64,000 nucleotides of DNA. Origin: Vibrio sp. Isolate34. GTDB taxonomy: Bacteria > Pseudomonadota > Gammaproteobacteria > Enterobacterales > Vibrionaceae. The stretch spans positions 166,471 through 230,470 of the forward strand of contig NZ_JAKEUO010000001.1 in assembly GCF_022397915.1 (NCBI RefSeq), written 5' to 3'. This document shows positions 44,470 to 54,682 of this stretch, piece after piece (within the stretch, counting starts at the first letter, position 1; every line of letters begins with the position of its first letter). Under the pieces are notes generated by a model. That model was not told where the DNA came from. It made no database searches and saw only the letters and a list, made by a program, of their open reading frames with translations. The position numbers and the translations under genes are program-made.

Positions 44470-46821
44470 CTATTTTTTCACGTCAAACTCGACCCCTGAC
44501 GGATCTCGTTCTAGCGCGACTTTCAGTACTTCATCAATCCATTGGACCGGGATCACCTTCAAGTCAGCGATTACGTTGTCTGGAATCTCTTCCAAATCAC
44601 GCTCATTGTCCTTAGGAATCAGTACAGTTTTGATGCCGCCACGGTGTGCAGCAAGCAGTTTTTCTTTCAAGCCACCGATAGGTAAAACTTCACCACGAAG
44701 GGTAATTTCACCTGTCATACCGACCTCTGCTTTAACCGGGTTACCTGTTAAGCTAGAGACAAGTGCAGTACACATTGCGATACCCGCACTCGGGCCATCT
44801 TTCGGTGTAGCACCTTCTGGTACGTGAACGTGAATGTCGCGTTTTTCGTAGAAATCTGAGTTGATACCCAGTTTTTCAGCACGAGAGCGAACCACGGTCA
44901 TTGCCGCTTGAATCGACTCTTTCATCACGTCGCCAAGTGAGCCAGTTTGCGTTAGCTTACCTTTACCCGGCATAGCCTCGGTCTCGATAGTCAGTAGATC
45001 ACCACCCACTTGAGTCCACGCTAAGCCCGTTACTTGACCAATACGGTTGCTTTCATCCGCCTTACCGAAGTCGTGACGTTGAACGCCTAAGTACTCTTTC
45101 AGGTTATCAATGTTAACCGTTACAGATTTAAGATCGCTGTCTAGCAAGATATTCTTCACTGCTTTACGACAGATCTTAGAAATTTCACGCTCTAGACTAC
45201 GTACACCCGCTTCACGCGTGTAGTAACGAATGATGCCGATGATTGCAGAGTCTTCAATCTCAATCTCATGAGGCTTAAGACCATTGCGTTGAACCTGCTT
45301 GTCCAATAAGTGGCTCTTAGCAATGTTCAGCTTCTCATCTTCTGTGTAACCCGATAGACGAATCACTTCCATACGATCCAGTAGAGGACCAGGAATGTCC
45401 ATCGAGTTCGATGTTGCCACGAACATAACATCTGACAGATCGTAATCTACTTCTAGGTAGTGATCGTTAAATGCGTTGTTTTGCTCTGGGTCTAGTACTT
45501 CTAGAAGCGCTGAAGATGGGTCGCCACGCATATCAGAAGACATCTTATCGATCTCATCTAATAGGAACAGTGGGTTCTTAACACCAACTTTAGACATCTT
45601 CTGAATCAGTTTACCCGGAAGTGAACCGATGTACGTACGACGGTGACCACGAATCTCAGCTTCATCACGAACGCCACCAAGTGCCATACGCGTGTACTTA
45701 CGACCCGTTGCCGCAGCAATCGAACGACCTAGAGAGGTTTTACCTACACCAGGAGGACCAACAAGACAAAGGATTGGGCCTTTAAGCTTGTTGATACGGT
45801 TCTGTACTGCCAAGTATTCAAGAATACGTTCTTTAACACGCTCTAAGCCGTAGTGATCTTCGTTTAAGATCTCTTCCGCTTTCGCTAGATTCTTTTTCAC
45901 TTTTGAACGCTTAGCCCAAGGAACGCCCACCATCCAATCAATGTAGCTACGTACTACTGTTGCTTCAGCAGACATTGGCGACATCATTTTCAGTTTTTGC
46001 AGTTCTTGCTCGGTTTTTTCACGAGCTTCTTGAGGCATCTTAGAGTCTTCGATCTTCTTCTTCAGAGTCTCGAATTCATCAGGAGCATCGTCCATCTCGC
46101 CAAGTTCTTTCTGAATCGCTTTCATTTGCTCATTCAGGTAGTACTCACGCTGAGATTTTTCCATTTGCTTCTTAACGCGGCCGCGGATGCGTTTTTCAAC
46201 TTGCAGGATGTCAATTTCTGACTCCATTTGGCCCATCAAGAATTCCAGACGTTCAGTCACATCTAAGATTTCTAGAACGTGCTGCTTGTCTACCAGTTTA
46301 AGTGGCATGTGCGCAGCAATCGTATCAGCAAGGCGAGCTGCCTCATCAATACCGTTCAGAGATGTTAGAACCTCTGGTGGAATCTTTTTGTTTAGCTTAA
46401 TAAAGCCTTCGAATTGATTGATCGCGCTGCGAACAACCACTTCTTGTTCTTTTTCGTCAAGTTCTGAGGTTACAACGTATTCTGCGTCCGCTAAGAAAAA
46501 CTCACTTTCTTTGAATTGGTGAATTTTTGCACGCTGCTGACCTTCGACAAGCACTTTAACAGTACCATCAGGGAGCTTTAGTAACTGAAGAATGGTAGCG
46601 ACAGTACCTACTTTAAATAGGTCGTCAATTGAAGGCTCATCAGTATCCGCTTCTTTCTGCGCTACAAGTAGTACTTGTTTGTTAGCTTCCATTGCCGATT
46701 CAAGGCAAGTAATCGATTTTTCACGACCAACAAACAATGGAATAACCATGTGTGGGTAAACCACTACATCACGTAGAGGTAGCACGGGGATTTCGATACG
46801 CTCGGAACGTTCCAAGTTCAT
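44470..46821 (-). CDS. lon: ATP-dependent protease Lon
   Basis: This 783-aa AAA+ protease has an N-terminal substrate-binding domain (about 10-200), a coiled coil, Walker A GPPGVGKTSLG (about 355), Walker B FLLDEIDK, and the C-terminal protease domain with the Ser-Lys dyad (PKDGPSAGIAM and GGLKEKLLAAHRGG). It degrades misfolded and regulatory proteins. It is preceded by a sigma-32-like promoter (46857-46885), in addition to a terminator separating it from clpX. Confidence 0.97.
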   Translation of the reverse strand: MNLERSERIEIPVLPLRDVVVYPHMVIPLFVGREKSITCLESAMEANKQVLLVAQKEADTDEPSIDDLFKVGTVATILQLLKLPDGTVKVLVEGQQRAKIHQFKESEFFLADAEYVVTSELDEKEQEVVVRSAINQFEGFIKLNKKIPPEVLTSLNGIDEAARLADTIAAHMPLKLVDKQHVLEILDVTERLEFLMGQMESEIDILQVEKRIRGRVKKQMEKSQREYYLNEQMKAIQKELGEMDDAPDEFETLKKKIEDSKMPQEAREKTEQELQKLKMMSPMSAEATVVRSYIDWMVGVPWAKRSKVKKNLAKAEEILNEDHYGLERVKERILEYLAVQNRINKLKGPILCLVGPPGVGKTSLGRSIAAATGRKYTRMALGGVRDEAEIRGHRRTYIGSLPGKLIQKMSKVGVKNPLFLLDEIDKMSSDMRGDPSSALLEVLDPEQNNAFNDHYLEVDYDLSDVMFVATSNSMDIPGPLLDRMEVIRLSGYTEDEKLNIAKSHLLDKQVQRNGLKPHEIEIEDSAIIGIIRYYTREAGVRSLEREISKICRKAVKNILLDSDLKSVTVNIDNLKEYLGVQRHDFGKADESNRIGQVTGLAWTQVGGDLLTIETEAMPGKGKLTQTGSLGDVMKESIQAAMTVVRSRAEKLGINSDFYEKRDIHVHVPEGATPKDGPSAGIAMCTALVSSLTGNPVKAEVGMTGEITLRGEVLPIGGLKEKLLAAHRGGIKTVLIPKDNERDLEEIPDNVIADLKVIPVQWIDEVLKVALERDPSGVEFDVKK

Positions 46822-46856
46822 ATATTTCTCTCTTCCGCTTTAACTTATAAAGCAGT

Positions 46857-46885
46857 ATATGGGGCTTAAACGACTGGATTCAATG
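46857..46885 (-). promoter_or_regulatory. Heat-shock (sigma-32) promoter of lon
   Basis: On the minus strand TTGAA (complement at 46879-46883) is followed 15 bp later by CCCCATAT (complement at 46857-46864). This matches the sigma-32 form CTTGAAA-N(11-16)-CCCCATnT. It lies about 36 bp before the lon start. Confidence 0.72.
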
Positions 46886-46892
46886 GAAGAAT

Positions 46893-46925
46893 AAAAAAAA
46901 GGAGGTAATTGCTTACCTCCTTTTT
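46893..46925. terminator. Bidirectional-looking terminator between clpX and lon
   Basis: GGAGGTAA (46901-46908) and TTACCTCC (46913-46920) form an 8-bp stem with a 4-nt loop, flanked by eight A's and five T's. For the minus-strand clpX it gives a full T tract. Confidence 0.88.
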
Positions 46926-46953
46926 CAATTTGAGTGACTTGTCTAAAAAAGAC

Positions 46954-48234
46954 CTACTCTGCAACCGCTGTTTGGTTATCTGAGTTGCTGTAAATTAATA
47001 GTGGTTCTGACTCACCATTAATTACCGACTCATCAATCACAACCTTGCTTACATCAGTTGAAGATGGCAGTTCGTACATAGTTTCTAGTAGAACACCCTC
47101 CAAGATAGAACGTAGACCACGAGCACCCGTTTTACGGTTCATTGCTTTCTTAGCAATGGCACGTAAAGCGTCTTCACGGAATTCTAGCTCTGTATCCTCA
47201 AGCTCAAATAATGCAGCGTACTGTTTTGTCAGTGCATTCTTTGGCTCACAAAGGATTTGGATTAGCGCTTCTTCATCAAGCTCTGTCAGTGTTGTTGTAA
47301 CAGGTAGACGACCGATGAATTCTGGAATTAGACCATACTTCACTAGATCTTCAGGTTCTACTTGAGTGAACAATTCACCGATAGTTTTGGTTTCGTCTTT
47401 TGAACGCACTTCTGCGCCGAAGCCGATACCTGAACCTGTTTCTACACGTTGCTCAATCACTTTATCTAGGCCTGCAAATGCACCACCACAGATAAATAGG
47501 ATCTTAGACGTGTCCACTTGCAAGAATTCTTGCTGTGGATGCTTACGACCACCTTGAGGTGGAACTGAAGCAACTGTACCTTCAACAAGTTTTAGTAGAG
47601 CTTGCTGTACACCTTCACCAGACACGTCACGCGTGATTGATGGGTTTTCAGCTTTACGAGAAATCTTGTCGATTTCATCGATGTAAACAATGCCGCGTTC
47701 CGCTTTCGCTACGTCGTAATCACACTTCTGAAGCAACTTCTGGATGATGTTTTCAACATCTTCGCCCACGTAACCCGCTTCGGTTAGTGTTGTTGCGTCT
47801 GCCATTGTGAAAGGAACGTCTAGGAAACGAGCCAGTGTTTCAGCAAGCAGTGTTTTACCACTACCAGTAGGACCGATAAGAAGAATGTTACTCTTACCTA
47901 ACTCTACGCCTTCAGCCGTTGTATCACCATTACGTAAACGCTTGTAGTGGTTATATACCGCAACTGCTAGCACTTTTTTCGCGTATTCCTGACCGATTAC
48001 ATAATCGTCAAGATGCTCACGAATCTCACGCGGCGTTGGCAGCGATTCAGATTCTTTCTTAGGAAGAACATCTTTAATTTCTTCACGAATAATGTCGTTA
48101 CATAGATCGACACATTCATCACAAATGTAAACAGAAGGACCTGCGATTAACTTGCGAACTTCGTGTTGGCTTTTGCCACAGAAAGAGCAGTAAAGCAGTT
48201 TACCGCTACCACCCTCTTTGCTTTTATCTGTCAT
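46954..48234 (-). CDS. clpX: ClpXP unfoldase ClpX
   Basis: This 426-aa AAA+ protein has an N-terminal zinc domain (Cys16, 19, 38, 41), Walker [12 protein letters not shown] (about 117-127), Walker [10 protein letters not shown] and the substrate loop GYVGEDVE. The ClpP-docking IGF-type loop reads SGIGFGAE. It unfolds tagged proteins and feeds ClpP, encoded just upstream. Confidence 0.97.
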   Translation of the reverse strand: MTDKSKEGGSGKLLYCSFCGKSQHEVRKLIAGPSVYICDECVDLCNDIIREEIKDVLPKKESESLPTPREIREHLDDYVIGQEYAKKVLAVAVYNHYKRLRNGDTTAEGVELGKSNILLIGPTGSGKTLLAETLARFLDVPFTMADATTLTEAGYVGEDVENIIQKLLQKCDYDVAKAERGIVYIDEIDKISRKAENPSITRDVSGEGVQQALLKLVEGTVASVPPQGGRKHPQQEFLQVDTSKILFICGGAFAGLDKVIEQRVETGSGIGFGAEVRSKDETKTIGELFTQVEPEDLVKYGLIPEFIGRLPVTTTLTELDEEALIQILCEPKNALTKQYAALFELEDTELEFREDALRAIAKKAMNRKTGARGLRSILEGVLLETMYELPSSTDVSKVVIDESVINGESEPLLIYSNSDNQTAVAE

Positions 48235-48315
48235 TCGCTAACCTCTTAGCCTTTACTCTCTATGCTTGAGTGTATATCAATTTGAATCACTTTGCGTTAA
48301 ACAATTGCCCTGCAA

Positions 48316-48942
48316 TTATTGACCGCGGTGATTAAGAACTGAATCCACTAAGCCGTATTCTACTGCTTGATCAGCAGACATGAAATTGTCACGATCAGTA
48401 TCACGCTCAACAATTTCTAGAGGCTGACCAGTGTGCTCTGCCAATAGTTTGTTTAGCTTTTGTTTGATCGTTAGGATCTCTTGCGCATGAATTTGAATAT
48501 CAGACGCTTGGCCTTGGAAACCGCCAAGTGGCTGGTGAATCATTACACGTGAGTTTGGAAGCACGTGACGCTTACCTGGGGTACCACCCGCTAGTAAGAA
48601 TGCACCCATAGAGCAAGCTTGACCCATACATACTGTGCTCACGTTTGGCTTGATGAACTGCATTGTGTCGTAGATAGACATGCCTGCTGTTACGCTACCG
48701 CCAGGTGAGTTGATGTAAAGATAGATATCTTTGTCTGGGTTTTCTGATTCCAAGAAAAGCAGTTGAGCCACGACAAGATTTGCCATGTGGTCTTCCACTT
48801 GACCTGTTAAGAAAATGATACGTTCTTTTAATAGACGAGAATAAATATCGTAAGAACGTTCACCACGGGAAGTCTGTTCAACCACCATAGGAACTAGTGC
48901 GTCCATAATCGATGGCATTGTATTTTTTTCTTGGTAGCTCAT
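48316..48942 (-). CDS. clpP: ATP-dependent protease subunit ClpP
   Basis: This 208-aa serine protease has Ser111 (QACSMGAFL), His136 (MIHQPLGG) and Asp185 (DTDRDNFM) at the family positions. It forms the tetradecameric chamber used by ClpX. Gene order tig-clpP-clpX-lon is conserved. Confidence 0.97.
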   Translation of the reverse strand: MSYQEKNTMPSIMDALVPMVVEQTSRGERSYDIYSRLLKERIIFLTGQVEDHMANLVVAQLLFLESENPDKDIYLYINSPGGSVTAGMSIYDTMQFIKPNVSTVCMGQACSMGAFLLAGGTPGKRHVLPNSRVMIHQPLGGFQGQASDIQIHAQEILTIKQKLNKLLAEHTGQPLEIVERDTDRDNFMSADQAVEYGLVDSVLNHRGQ

Positions 48943-48965
48943 ATTCTTATGTCCCTAAAATAAAT

Positions 48966-48992
48966 GGCCCGAATGATTAAATCATACGGACC
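48966..48992 (-). terminator. Hairpin between tig and clpP
   Basis: GGCCCGAATGAT and ATCATACGGACC pair with two mismatches. On the minus strand it is followed by ATTTATTTTA. It is a weak terminator that may let some tig transcripts run into clpP. Confidence 0.5.
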
Positions 48993-49047
48993 ATTGTTAG
49001 CAGAATTGTTGACCGTACGTCAACCTTCTACGTCAGATATTACTATA

Positions 49048-50346
49048 TTAAGCAGGTTGCTGATTCATTAGCTCGTTGAAGCTAACTTCTTTATCAGAAA
49101 CTTGAGCTTTAGCGATGATTGCATCAATAGCTTGCTCTTCTAGAGCAACGTTGCGCATGTTGTTCATCATTTGCTCGTTTTGCTCGTAGTAAGCAATAAC
49201 TTCTGTTGGATCTTCGTATGCTGTAGCCATCTCTTCGATGATAGCTTTAACTTTCTCGTCGTCAGCTTTTAGCTCTTCAGTCTTGATTACTTCACCAAGA
49301 AGAAGACCTACAACTACGCGACGTTTAGCTTGCTCTTCGAACAGCTCACGTGGAAGTTGGTCAGCAGCTTCAGTGTTGCCACCGAAACGTTGAGCAGCTT
49401 GTTGACGTAGAACACCGATTTCTTGATCGATAAGAGCAGAAGGTACGTCGATGTTGTTTTCGTTAACTAGACCGTCGATAGCTTGCTCTTTGATGCGGTT
49501 CTTAACAGCTTGCTTAAGCTCACGCTCCATGTTCTTACGAACTTCAGCTTTAAGACCTTCAACACCGTCAGCAGCGCCGAACTTAGAAACGAATTCTTCG
49601 TCTAGTTCTGGAAGTTCACGAGCTTCAACTTTGTTCAGCTTGATAGAGAACTTAGCTGCTTTACCTTTTAGGTTTTCAGCGTGGTAATCTTCTGGGAAGT
49701 TTACGTCGATTTCGAATTCCATACCTGCTGTTTTACCAACGATACCGTCTTCGAAGCCAGGGATCATGCGACCAGCACCCATCTCTAGTGGGAAGTTCTC
49801 AGCTTTACCACCTTCGAACTCTTCACCGTCGATAGAACCAACGAAGTCGATAGTTGCACGAGAACCAGCGTCAGCTGCAGCTTCAACTTCAGTCCAAGTT
49901 GCTTGTTGCTTACGTAGAGTTTCGATCATCTCTTCAACGTCTGCGTCTTTAACTTCTACTGCTGGTTTCTCAACAGTGATGTTTTCTAGACCTTTCAGCT
50001 CAACTTCTGGGTAAACTTCAAAAGTTGCGTTGAATACTAGGTCAGCGCCTTCGTTGTTTTCAACTGGTGCGAAAGTTGGTGCGCCAGCTGGGTTGATTTT
50101 CTCTTTAACGATCGCTTCGATGAAGTGACGTTGCATTACTTCGCCCATCACGTCTTGACGTACTGCTTTGCCGTACATTTTAGCAACCATCTTCATTGGC
50201 ACTTTGCCTTTACGGAAACCATCGAAACGACGGTTTTTCGCGATGTTGCGTAGTTCAGCTGTAACTGCATCTTCGATGTTAGCAGCAGGAACAGTAATAT
50301 TAAGACGGCGCTCTAGGCCTTCTAGCGTTTCAACAGTAACTTGCAT
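49048..50346 (-). CDS. tig: Trigger factor
   Basis: This 432-aa ribosome-associated chaperone has the ribosome-docking signature GFRKGKVP (about 43-50), an FKBP-type PPIase domain (about 150-245, [17 protein letters not shown]) and a helical C-terminal arm domain. It binds nascent chains at the exit tunnel. It is the first gene of the tig-clpP-clpX-lon block. Confidence 0.97.
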   Translation of the reverse strand: MQVTVETLEGLERRLNITVPAANIEDAVTAELRNIAKNRRFDGFRKGKVPMKMVAKMYGKAVRQDVMGEVMQRHFIEAIVKEKINPAGAPTFAPVENNEGADLVFNATFEVYPEVELKGLENITVEKPAVEVKDADVEEMIETLRKQQATWTEVEAAADAGSRATIDFVGSIDGEEFEGGKAENFPLEMGAGRMIPGFEDGIVGKTAGMEFEIDVNFPEDYHAENLKGKAAKFSIKLNKVEARELPELDEEFVSKFGAADGVEGLKAEVRKNMERELKQAVKNRIKEQAIDGLVNENNIDVPSALIDQEIGVLRQQAAQRFGGNTEAADQLPRELFEEQAKRRVVVGLLLGEVIKTEELKADDEKVKAIIEEMATAYEDPTEVIAYYEQNEQMMNNMRNVALEEQAIDAIIAKAQVSDKEVSFNELMNQQPA

Positions 50347-50985
50347 TATATAAACCTCAAAACTGGCTCAGTAATCTGAGCATATGAGCCGTAACTTAGC
50401 TTTAATTCAAAAGCCGACGTTGTTGGCTGCATCCTTGTGTAGTGCTCTATCCGAACACCTAATTTAAAATCGAGCATTGATGTCTGAATTGATTATTCAA
50501 CCAAACACCAGACTAATCAGCGATATCTTCGTTCTTCACGCGCCAATTAAAACGCAACAAAGCTTGTTTTCAGAAACAAGAAAGGTATCTCCGATTAGCC
50601 TCAGGACAGAAATTTTAGACGCGACATTCTAGCGATCTGTTTAATCTCTGTCGAGCCGTTCACCTCTGCTTGATGATGAATGCTCTAAATTCGTCCAACT
50701 AAATGATACAAAAACGATCAAAACATCACTTAGCACAACAGAAATGGGGACAATAGCGACTTTTTCAAGGGAATCGAGGGCTTTTTTTCCTAAAAACCTT
50801 AAAAAGAGATCTTGCTCTTGTTTTACCCCTCAGAGTCGATAACTTTTTCAACAATCTCCGTTACAAAGCCTTAACCTAAACCTATCTACTGGCTCTCTAT
50901 TTTCAGTAAAAACTACCGCTAATTACTGTGATGAATGAGAGAAAGCAGGCTTAGTATTGTTAGCCCGATTTAGCGGAGAACCACC
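50347..50985. other. Divergent spacer tig / dctB, no gene seen
   Basis: This 639-bp spacer holds promoters for both directions. A CTTGTTT/AAACAAG hairpin is at 50573-50590. I found no tRNA or small open frame of note and no evident sigma-54 site for dctB. Confidence 0.45.
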
Positions 50986-52779
50986 ATGTTTCAAGCTTTG
51001 AGAATTCGTATCCTGTTGTTGGTCACCTACAGCTTGCTGATGATCGTTGGCGGCCACTGGGTATGGAACACAAGCCATCAAAGTTTGTTAAATGGTCATC
51101 AATCTAACTTAGACCGCTTTTCCGTCCACGTTGCCAGCCAGTTAGACAAGTTCGCCCACATCCCAGAACTGCTTTCAAAAGATAAAGAGCTGATCGACGC
51201 CTTACATTCGCCAAGCAATTCTGCCCAAATAGAGTTGACCAACCGCTATCTAGAGCACGTCAACACAGTGATTCAGGCATCCGACACCTATTTACTGGAT
51301 AGCATCGGCACCACTATCGCGGCCAGTAACTGGAACCTAAAGTACTCTTTTGTTGGGCGTAATTTTGCGTTTCGTCCCTATTACCAACAAGCCATTCAAG
51401 GGCATGAAAAACAGTACTTTGCCTTAGGCTCAACCTCTGGCAAGCGTGGTTACTATTATTCTTACCCTGTTTCCTATGCCGCTGAAATCATTGGTGTAAT
51501 TGTGGTAAAAATGGATTTGTCTTTGATTGAAGCAAGCTGGCAAGGCAAACAGAGCTTTTTTGTCGCTGATGATAAAGACCAGATCATTTTTATGTCGAGC
51601 AATCCAGAGTGGCTATTCAAAAGTCTTCAACCTCTTGATGCTGCACAGCAAACTCGTATTCGGGAGAATCAACAATACCTCGATACTCAAATCGAGAGCC
51701 TGCATTTCTCCGGCGATCTAGAAAGTGCCACCAGCAGTATTCGCTCCTCGCACCCGTTAGTTAAAGAGAAGTTTTTCACCTCTTCACGCTTTTTACCTGA
51801 TCCTGGGTTAACGGTCAGGGTCTTCTCTCCCACCCACTTGGTATGGTGGGACTTAGTCGCCTATATGGTGGTACTGAGTTTGGTCTTTGCGATTATTTAT
51901 CTGGTCATCCAACTTAATCTACACCGTCAACACCGACGCGCTCAGATCGATAGGCTGCAGTCAGAAGCTAACCAGAAATTAGAGTTTCAAGTGCTCGAAA
52001 GAACCTCTGAGCTACACGTCGAGATCAAGCAACGTATCGAAACCGAGCGGGTACTCAGGCACACTCAAGACGAGCTCATCCAAGCGGCAAAATTGGCGGT
52101 ATTAGGTCAGATGTCAGCGAGCATCAGCCACGAACTGAATAACCCGCTCGCTGCAATTCGTAGCTACGCTGATAATGGCCGACTATTTCTCGCCAAAGAG
52201 AAAACCGATCGTGTCGATGACAACTTATCGCGTATTTCAGCGCTCACCGATCGCATGGCGAAAATTAGCCACCAGCTTCGCTCCTTTGCTAAAAAGTCGA
52301 CCGCGGAAGAGCTGCACATATTACAGATCCTCCCTGTATTGCATTCATCTCGGGAATTGATGAAGCCACAACTCAAGAGTGAACGAGTTAAGACTAATGA
52401 ACTGCCTGAAACCTTTGACGCATGTGTGCTCGCCAATGCCATCCAGCTCGAACAGGTCATTATTAACCTACTCACCAACGCGATTCAGGCAATGGAAAGC
52501 CAAGACGACAAGCAGTTAGCTATCCTATTAGAGGTTAGAGAAACGGATGAAGCCAACACGCTACTGATCCACGTTGATGATAACGGTCCCGGTTTTACTT
52601 CCTCTTCGAGCGGAAACTTTTTCGAACCCTTCCATACGACTAAAAAGAACGGTCTTGGATTAGGGCTATCAATTTCTCAGCAGATAATCAGCGGGATTAA
52701 CGGCAAGCTCACGACAGGAACCAGTCCACAAGGTGGCGCTCGATTTAGCATAGAGTTGCCCGTTATTGAGCAACAGTAA
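50986..52779 (+). CDS. dctB: C4-dicarboxylate sensor kinase DctB
   Basis: This 597-aa two-component sensor has two membrane helices (about 9-28 and 289-312) bounding a periplasmic double-PDC/Cache sensor, which includes NFAFRPYYQQAIQG and YYYSYPV typical of DctB. A coiled-coil linker, HisKA with His382 (SASISHELNNPLAAIRSY) and HATPase_c (DDNGPGF, GLGLGLSISQ) follow. It senses C4-dicarboxylates and phosphorylates DctD, encoded 149 bp downstream. Target transport genes lie just beyond, on the other strand. Confidence 0.93.
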   Translation: MFQALRIRILLLVTYSLLMIVGGHWVWNTSHQSLLNGHQSNLDRFSVHVASQLDKFAHIPELLSKDKELIDALHSPSNSAQIELTNRYLEHVNTVIQASDTYLLDSIGTTIAASNWNLKYSFVGRNFAFRPYYQQAIQGHEKQYFALGSTSGKRGYYYSYPVSYAAEIIGVIVVKMDLSLIEASWQGKQSFFVADDKDQIIFMSSNPEWLFKSLQPLDAAQQTRIRENQQYLDTQIESLHFSGDLESATSSIRSSHPLVKEKFFTSSRFLPDPGLTVRVFSPTHLVWWDLVAYMVVLSLVFAIIYLVIQLNLHRQHRRAQIDRLQSEANQKLEFQVLERTSELHVEIKQRIETERVLRHTQDELIQAAKLAVLGQMSASISHELNNPLAAIRSYADNGRLFLAKEKTDRVDDNLSRISALTDRMAKISHQLRSFAKKSTAEELHILQILPVLHSSRELMKPQLKSERVKTNELPETFDACVLANAIQLEQVIINLLTNAIQAMESQDDKQLAILLEVRETDEANTLLIHVDDNGPGFTSSSSGNFFEPFHTTKKNGLGLGLSISQQIISGINGKLTTGTSPQGGARFSIELPVIEQQ

Positions 52780-52928
52780 GACAAGAGCAAGAGCAACAAG
52801 AACAGCCAAGACAAAAAGAATAAAACCCAGCACACGAAGCAAAAATAACAGACTGAGATGAGTCCGTTCAAATACGGTCTAATAAACCAACTCAGCGATA
52901 ATCAGTATAAAAGAGTAAAGGAATAACT

Positions 52929-54275
52929 ATGTGTCACGTCTACTTCATTGATGATGAATCTGACCTAAGAATGGCAATTGAACAGAGCTTCGAGCTCGCG
53001 GATATTGATGCCGAATTCTTCCCCGATGCGGAGTCAGCATTGATCGCGATTCAAGAGAATGGATTGCCTCACGTGATCATCACTGATATCTGCTTGCCGG
53101 GTATCTCGGGGCACGACCTGCTCAACACCGTCATGCATAAAGACAAAGAGATTCCCGTCATCATGATCACTGGCCACGGTGATATCTCGATGGCGGTGCA
53201 AGCGATTCAAGACGGCGCCTATGATTTCATTGAAAAGCCGTTCGCCAATGAGCGTCTTATCGAAACAACCAAACGTGCCATCGAAAAGCGTCAACTGACC
53301 TTGGAAAACCTTGAACTTAAGCGTTCGCTCAAAGCCAGCAAAGCACTCGGTCCGAGAATCATTGGTGACACACAATCCATGACCGAACTACGTTCTATCA
53401 TCACCCATGTTGCCGACACCAACGCCGACATCTTGTTATTTGGCGAGACAGGTACAGGTAAAGAACTGGTTGCGCGTTCTCTGCATGAACAAAGCAGCCG
53501 TCGAGAGCAAAACTTTGTCGCGGTCAATTGCGGCGCGGTGCCTGAAAACCTGATTGAAAGTGAACTCTATGGCCACGAGAAAGGTGCGTTTACTGGTGCT
53601 GAAAGTAAGCGTGTCGGTAAATTCGAGTTTGCTCAGGGCGGAACCCTATTTTTAGATGAAATCGAATCCATGCCGATGCAGGCACAAATTCGTTTGCTGC
53701 GTGTATTACAAGAACGTGTCATCGAAAGGGTTGGCTCAAACGGACTGGTGCCTCTGGATATTCGCGTAATTGCGGCAACCAAAGTCGACTTAAAGAAAGC
53801 GGCTGAAGAAGGCACCTTCCGCCAAGACCTTTATTACCGACTCAATGTCGTCACCCTAGACTTACCTCCATTGAGAAGCAGACAAGAAGACATCCCCGCC
53901 CTTTTCCACCACTTCCTATTGGTGGCGGCGGCTCGCTATGGCAAGACCGCCCCGGCACTTCCTCAAAAAGAACTTCATGCACTTTTAGCTCATGATTGGC
54001 CGGGAAATGTACGTGAACTACGTAACAGTGCTGAACGCTTCATCTTACTCGGAAAATTAGCTCAACTGGGTGATGGTGCGAACCCAGAAATCCACTCAGA
54101 CACCAGCATTAGCCTTTCGGACCAAGTGGCTGAGTTTGAAAAATCGGTGATTGAGCGAGCGTTGATTGAAAATGAAGGGAGTATAAAATTAACTATGTCT
54201 CAGTTAAATGTCCCAAGAAAAACGCTTTACGACAAAATGCAGCGCTATCAAATCGACAAAGATAATTTTAAGTAA
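52929..54275 (+). CDS. dctD: Sigma-54 response regulator DctD
   Basis: This 448-aa NtrC-family activator has a receiver domain with Asp53 as phosphorylation site (TDICLPG), an AAA+ domain with Walker A GETGTGKELVARS and the sigma-54 contact loop GAFTGAES. A Fis-type helix-turn-helix is at the C-terminus (SIKLTMSQLNVPRKTLYDKM). It activates the divergently placed TRAP operon, whose promoter carries a -24/-12 sequence (57893-57908). Confidence 0.95.
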   Translation: MCHVYFIDDESDLRMAIEQSFELADIDAEFFPDAESALIAIQENGLPHVIITDICLPGISGHDLLNTVMHKDKEIPVIMITGHGDISMAVQAIQDGAYDFIEKPFANERLIETTKRAIEKRQLTLENLELKRSLKASKALGPRIIGDTQSMTELRSIITHVADTNADILLFGETGTGKELVARSLHEQSSRREQNFVAVNCGAVPENLIESELYGHEKGAFTGAESKRVGKFEFAQGGTLFLDEIESMPMQAQIRLLRVLQERVIERVGSNGLVPLDIRVIAATKVDLKKAAEEGTFRQDLYYRLNVVTLDLPPLRSRQEDIPALFHHFLLVAAARYGKTAPALPQKELHALLAHDWPGNVRELRNSAERFILLGKLAQLGDGANPEIHSDTSISLSDQVAEFEKSVIERALIENEGSIKLTMSQLNVPRKTLYDKMQRYQIDKDNFK

Positions 54276-54425
54276 AACAATAGATTTCGAAGTGAAAAAT
54301 TAAACTATGAAATAAAAGAATCAGCCACGAAACAAAACGCAGCTTAATCTGAATGTATATCGAAACTGGCAGAGATAAAGTTCCTCTTCCATAATTCATA
54401 TGTCGACTTTAAGGATAAGTTGCAT

Positions 54426-54608
54426 ATGAACGAAAAAACGACCATTCCTGTCATTGTAGATACAGTGCTGATTGATGACCATTATGAAGTAGAACGAAGA
54501 TCTGGGCGCGAGCGAAGAAAGAAAAAAGTACGCTGGAAAGGCTATGACAGACGTTTAAGCGGCACAATAAGGCGTGGGAAAAAGAAAGCGATAGATGAAA
54601 AGGTGTAA
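54426..54608 (+). CDS. Small highly basic protein, 60 aa
   Basis: I use the ATG at 54426, with AAGGA about 11 bases upstream. The product is acidic and hydrophobic at the start (TIPVIVDTVLIDDHYEV) and then extremely basic (RRSGRERRKKKVRWKGYDRR). No family is known to me; nucleic-acid or ribosome binding is possible from charge alone. A perfect 12-bp inverted repeat overlaps its stop codon and may be its terminator. Confidence 0.6.
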   Translation: MNEKTTIPVIVDTVLIDDHYEVERRSGRERRKKKVRWKGYDRRLSGTIRRGKKKAIDEKV

Positions 54609-54630
54609 CTCTTCATCTATCGCCGTTGTT
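54588..54630 (+). terminator. Hairpin overlapping the stop of the basic-protein gene
   Basis: GCGATAGATGAA (54588-54599) and TTCATCTATCGC (54612-54623) are exact inverted copies with a 12-nt loop containing the stop codon. CGTTGTTT follows. It is likely a terminator or an mRNA 3' stabiliser. Confidence 0.6.
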
Positions 54631-54682
54631 TACATTGATAATAAAACCGTTCGTTAGACTCGCCGTGTAACTAAACCGTCCA

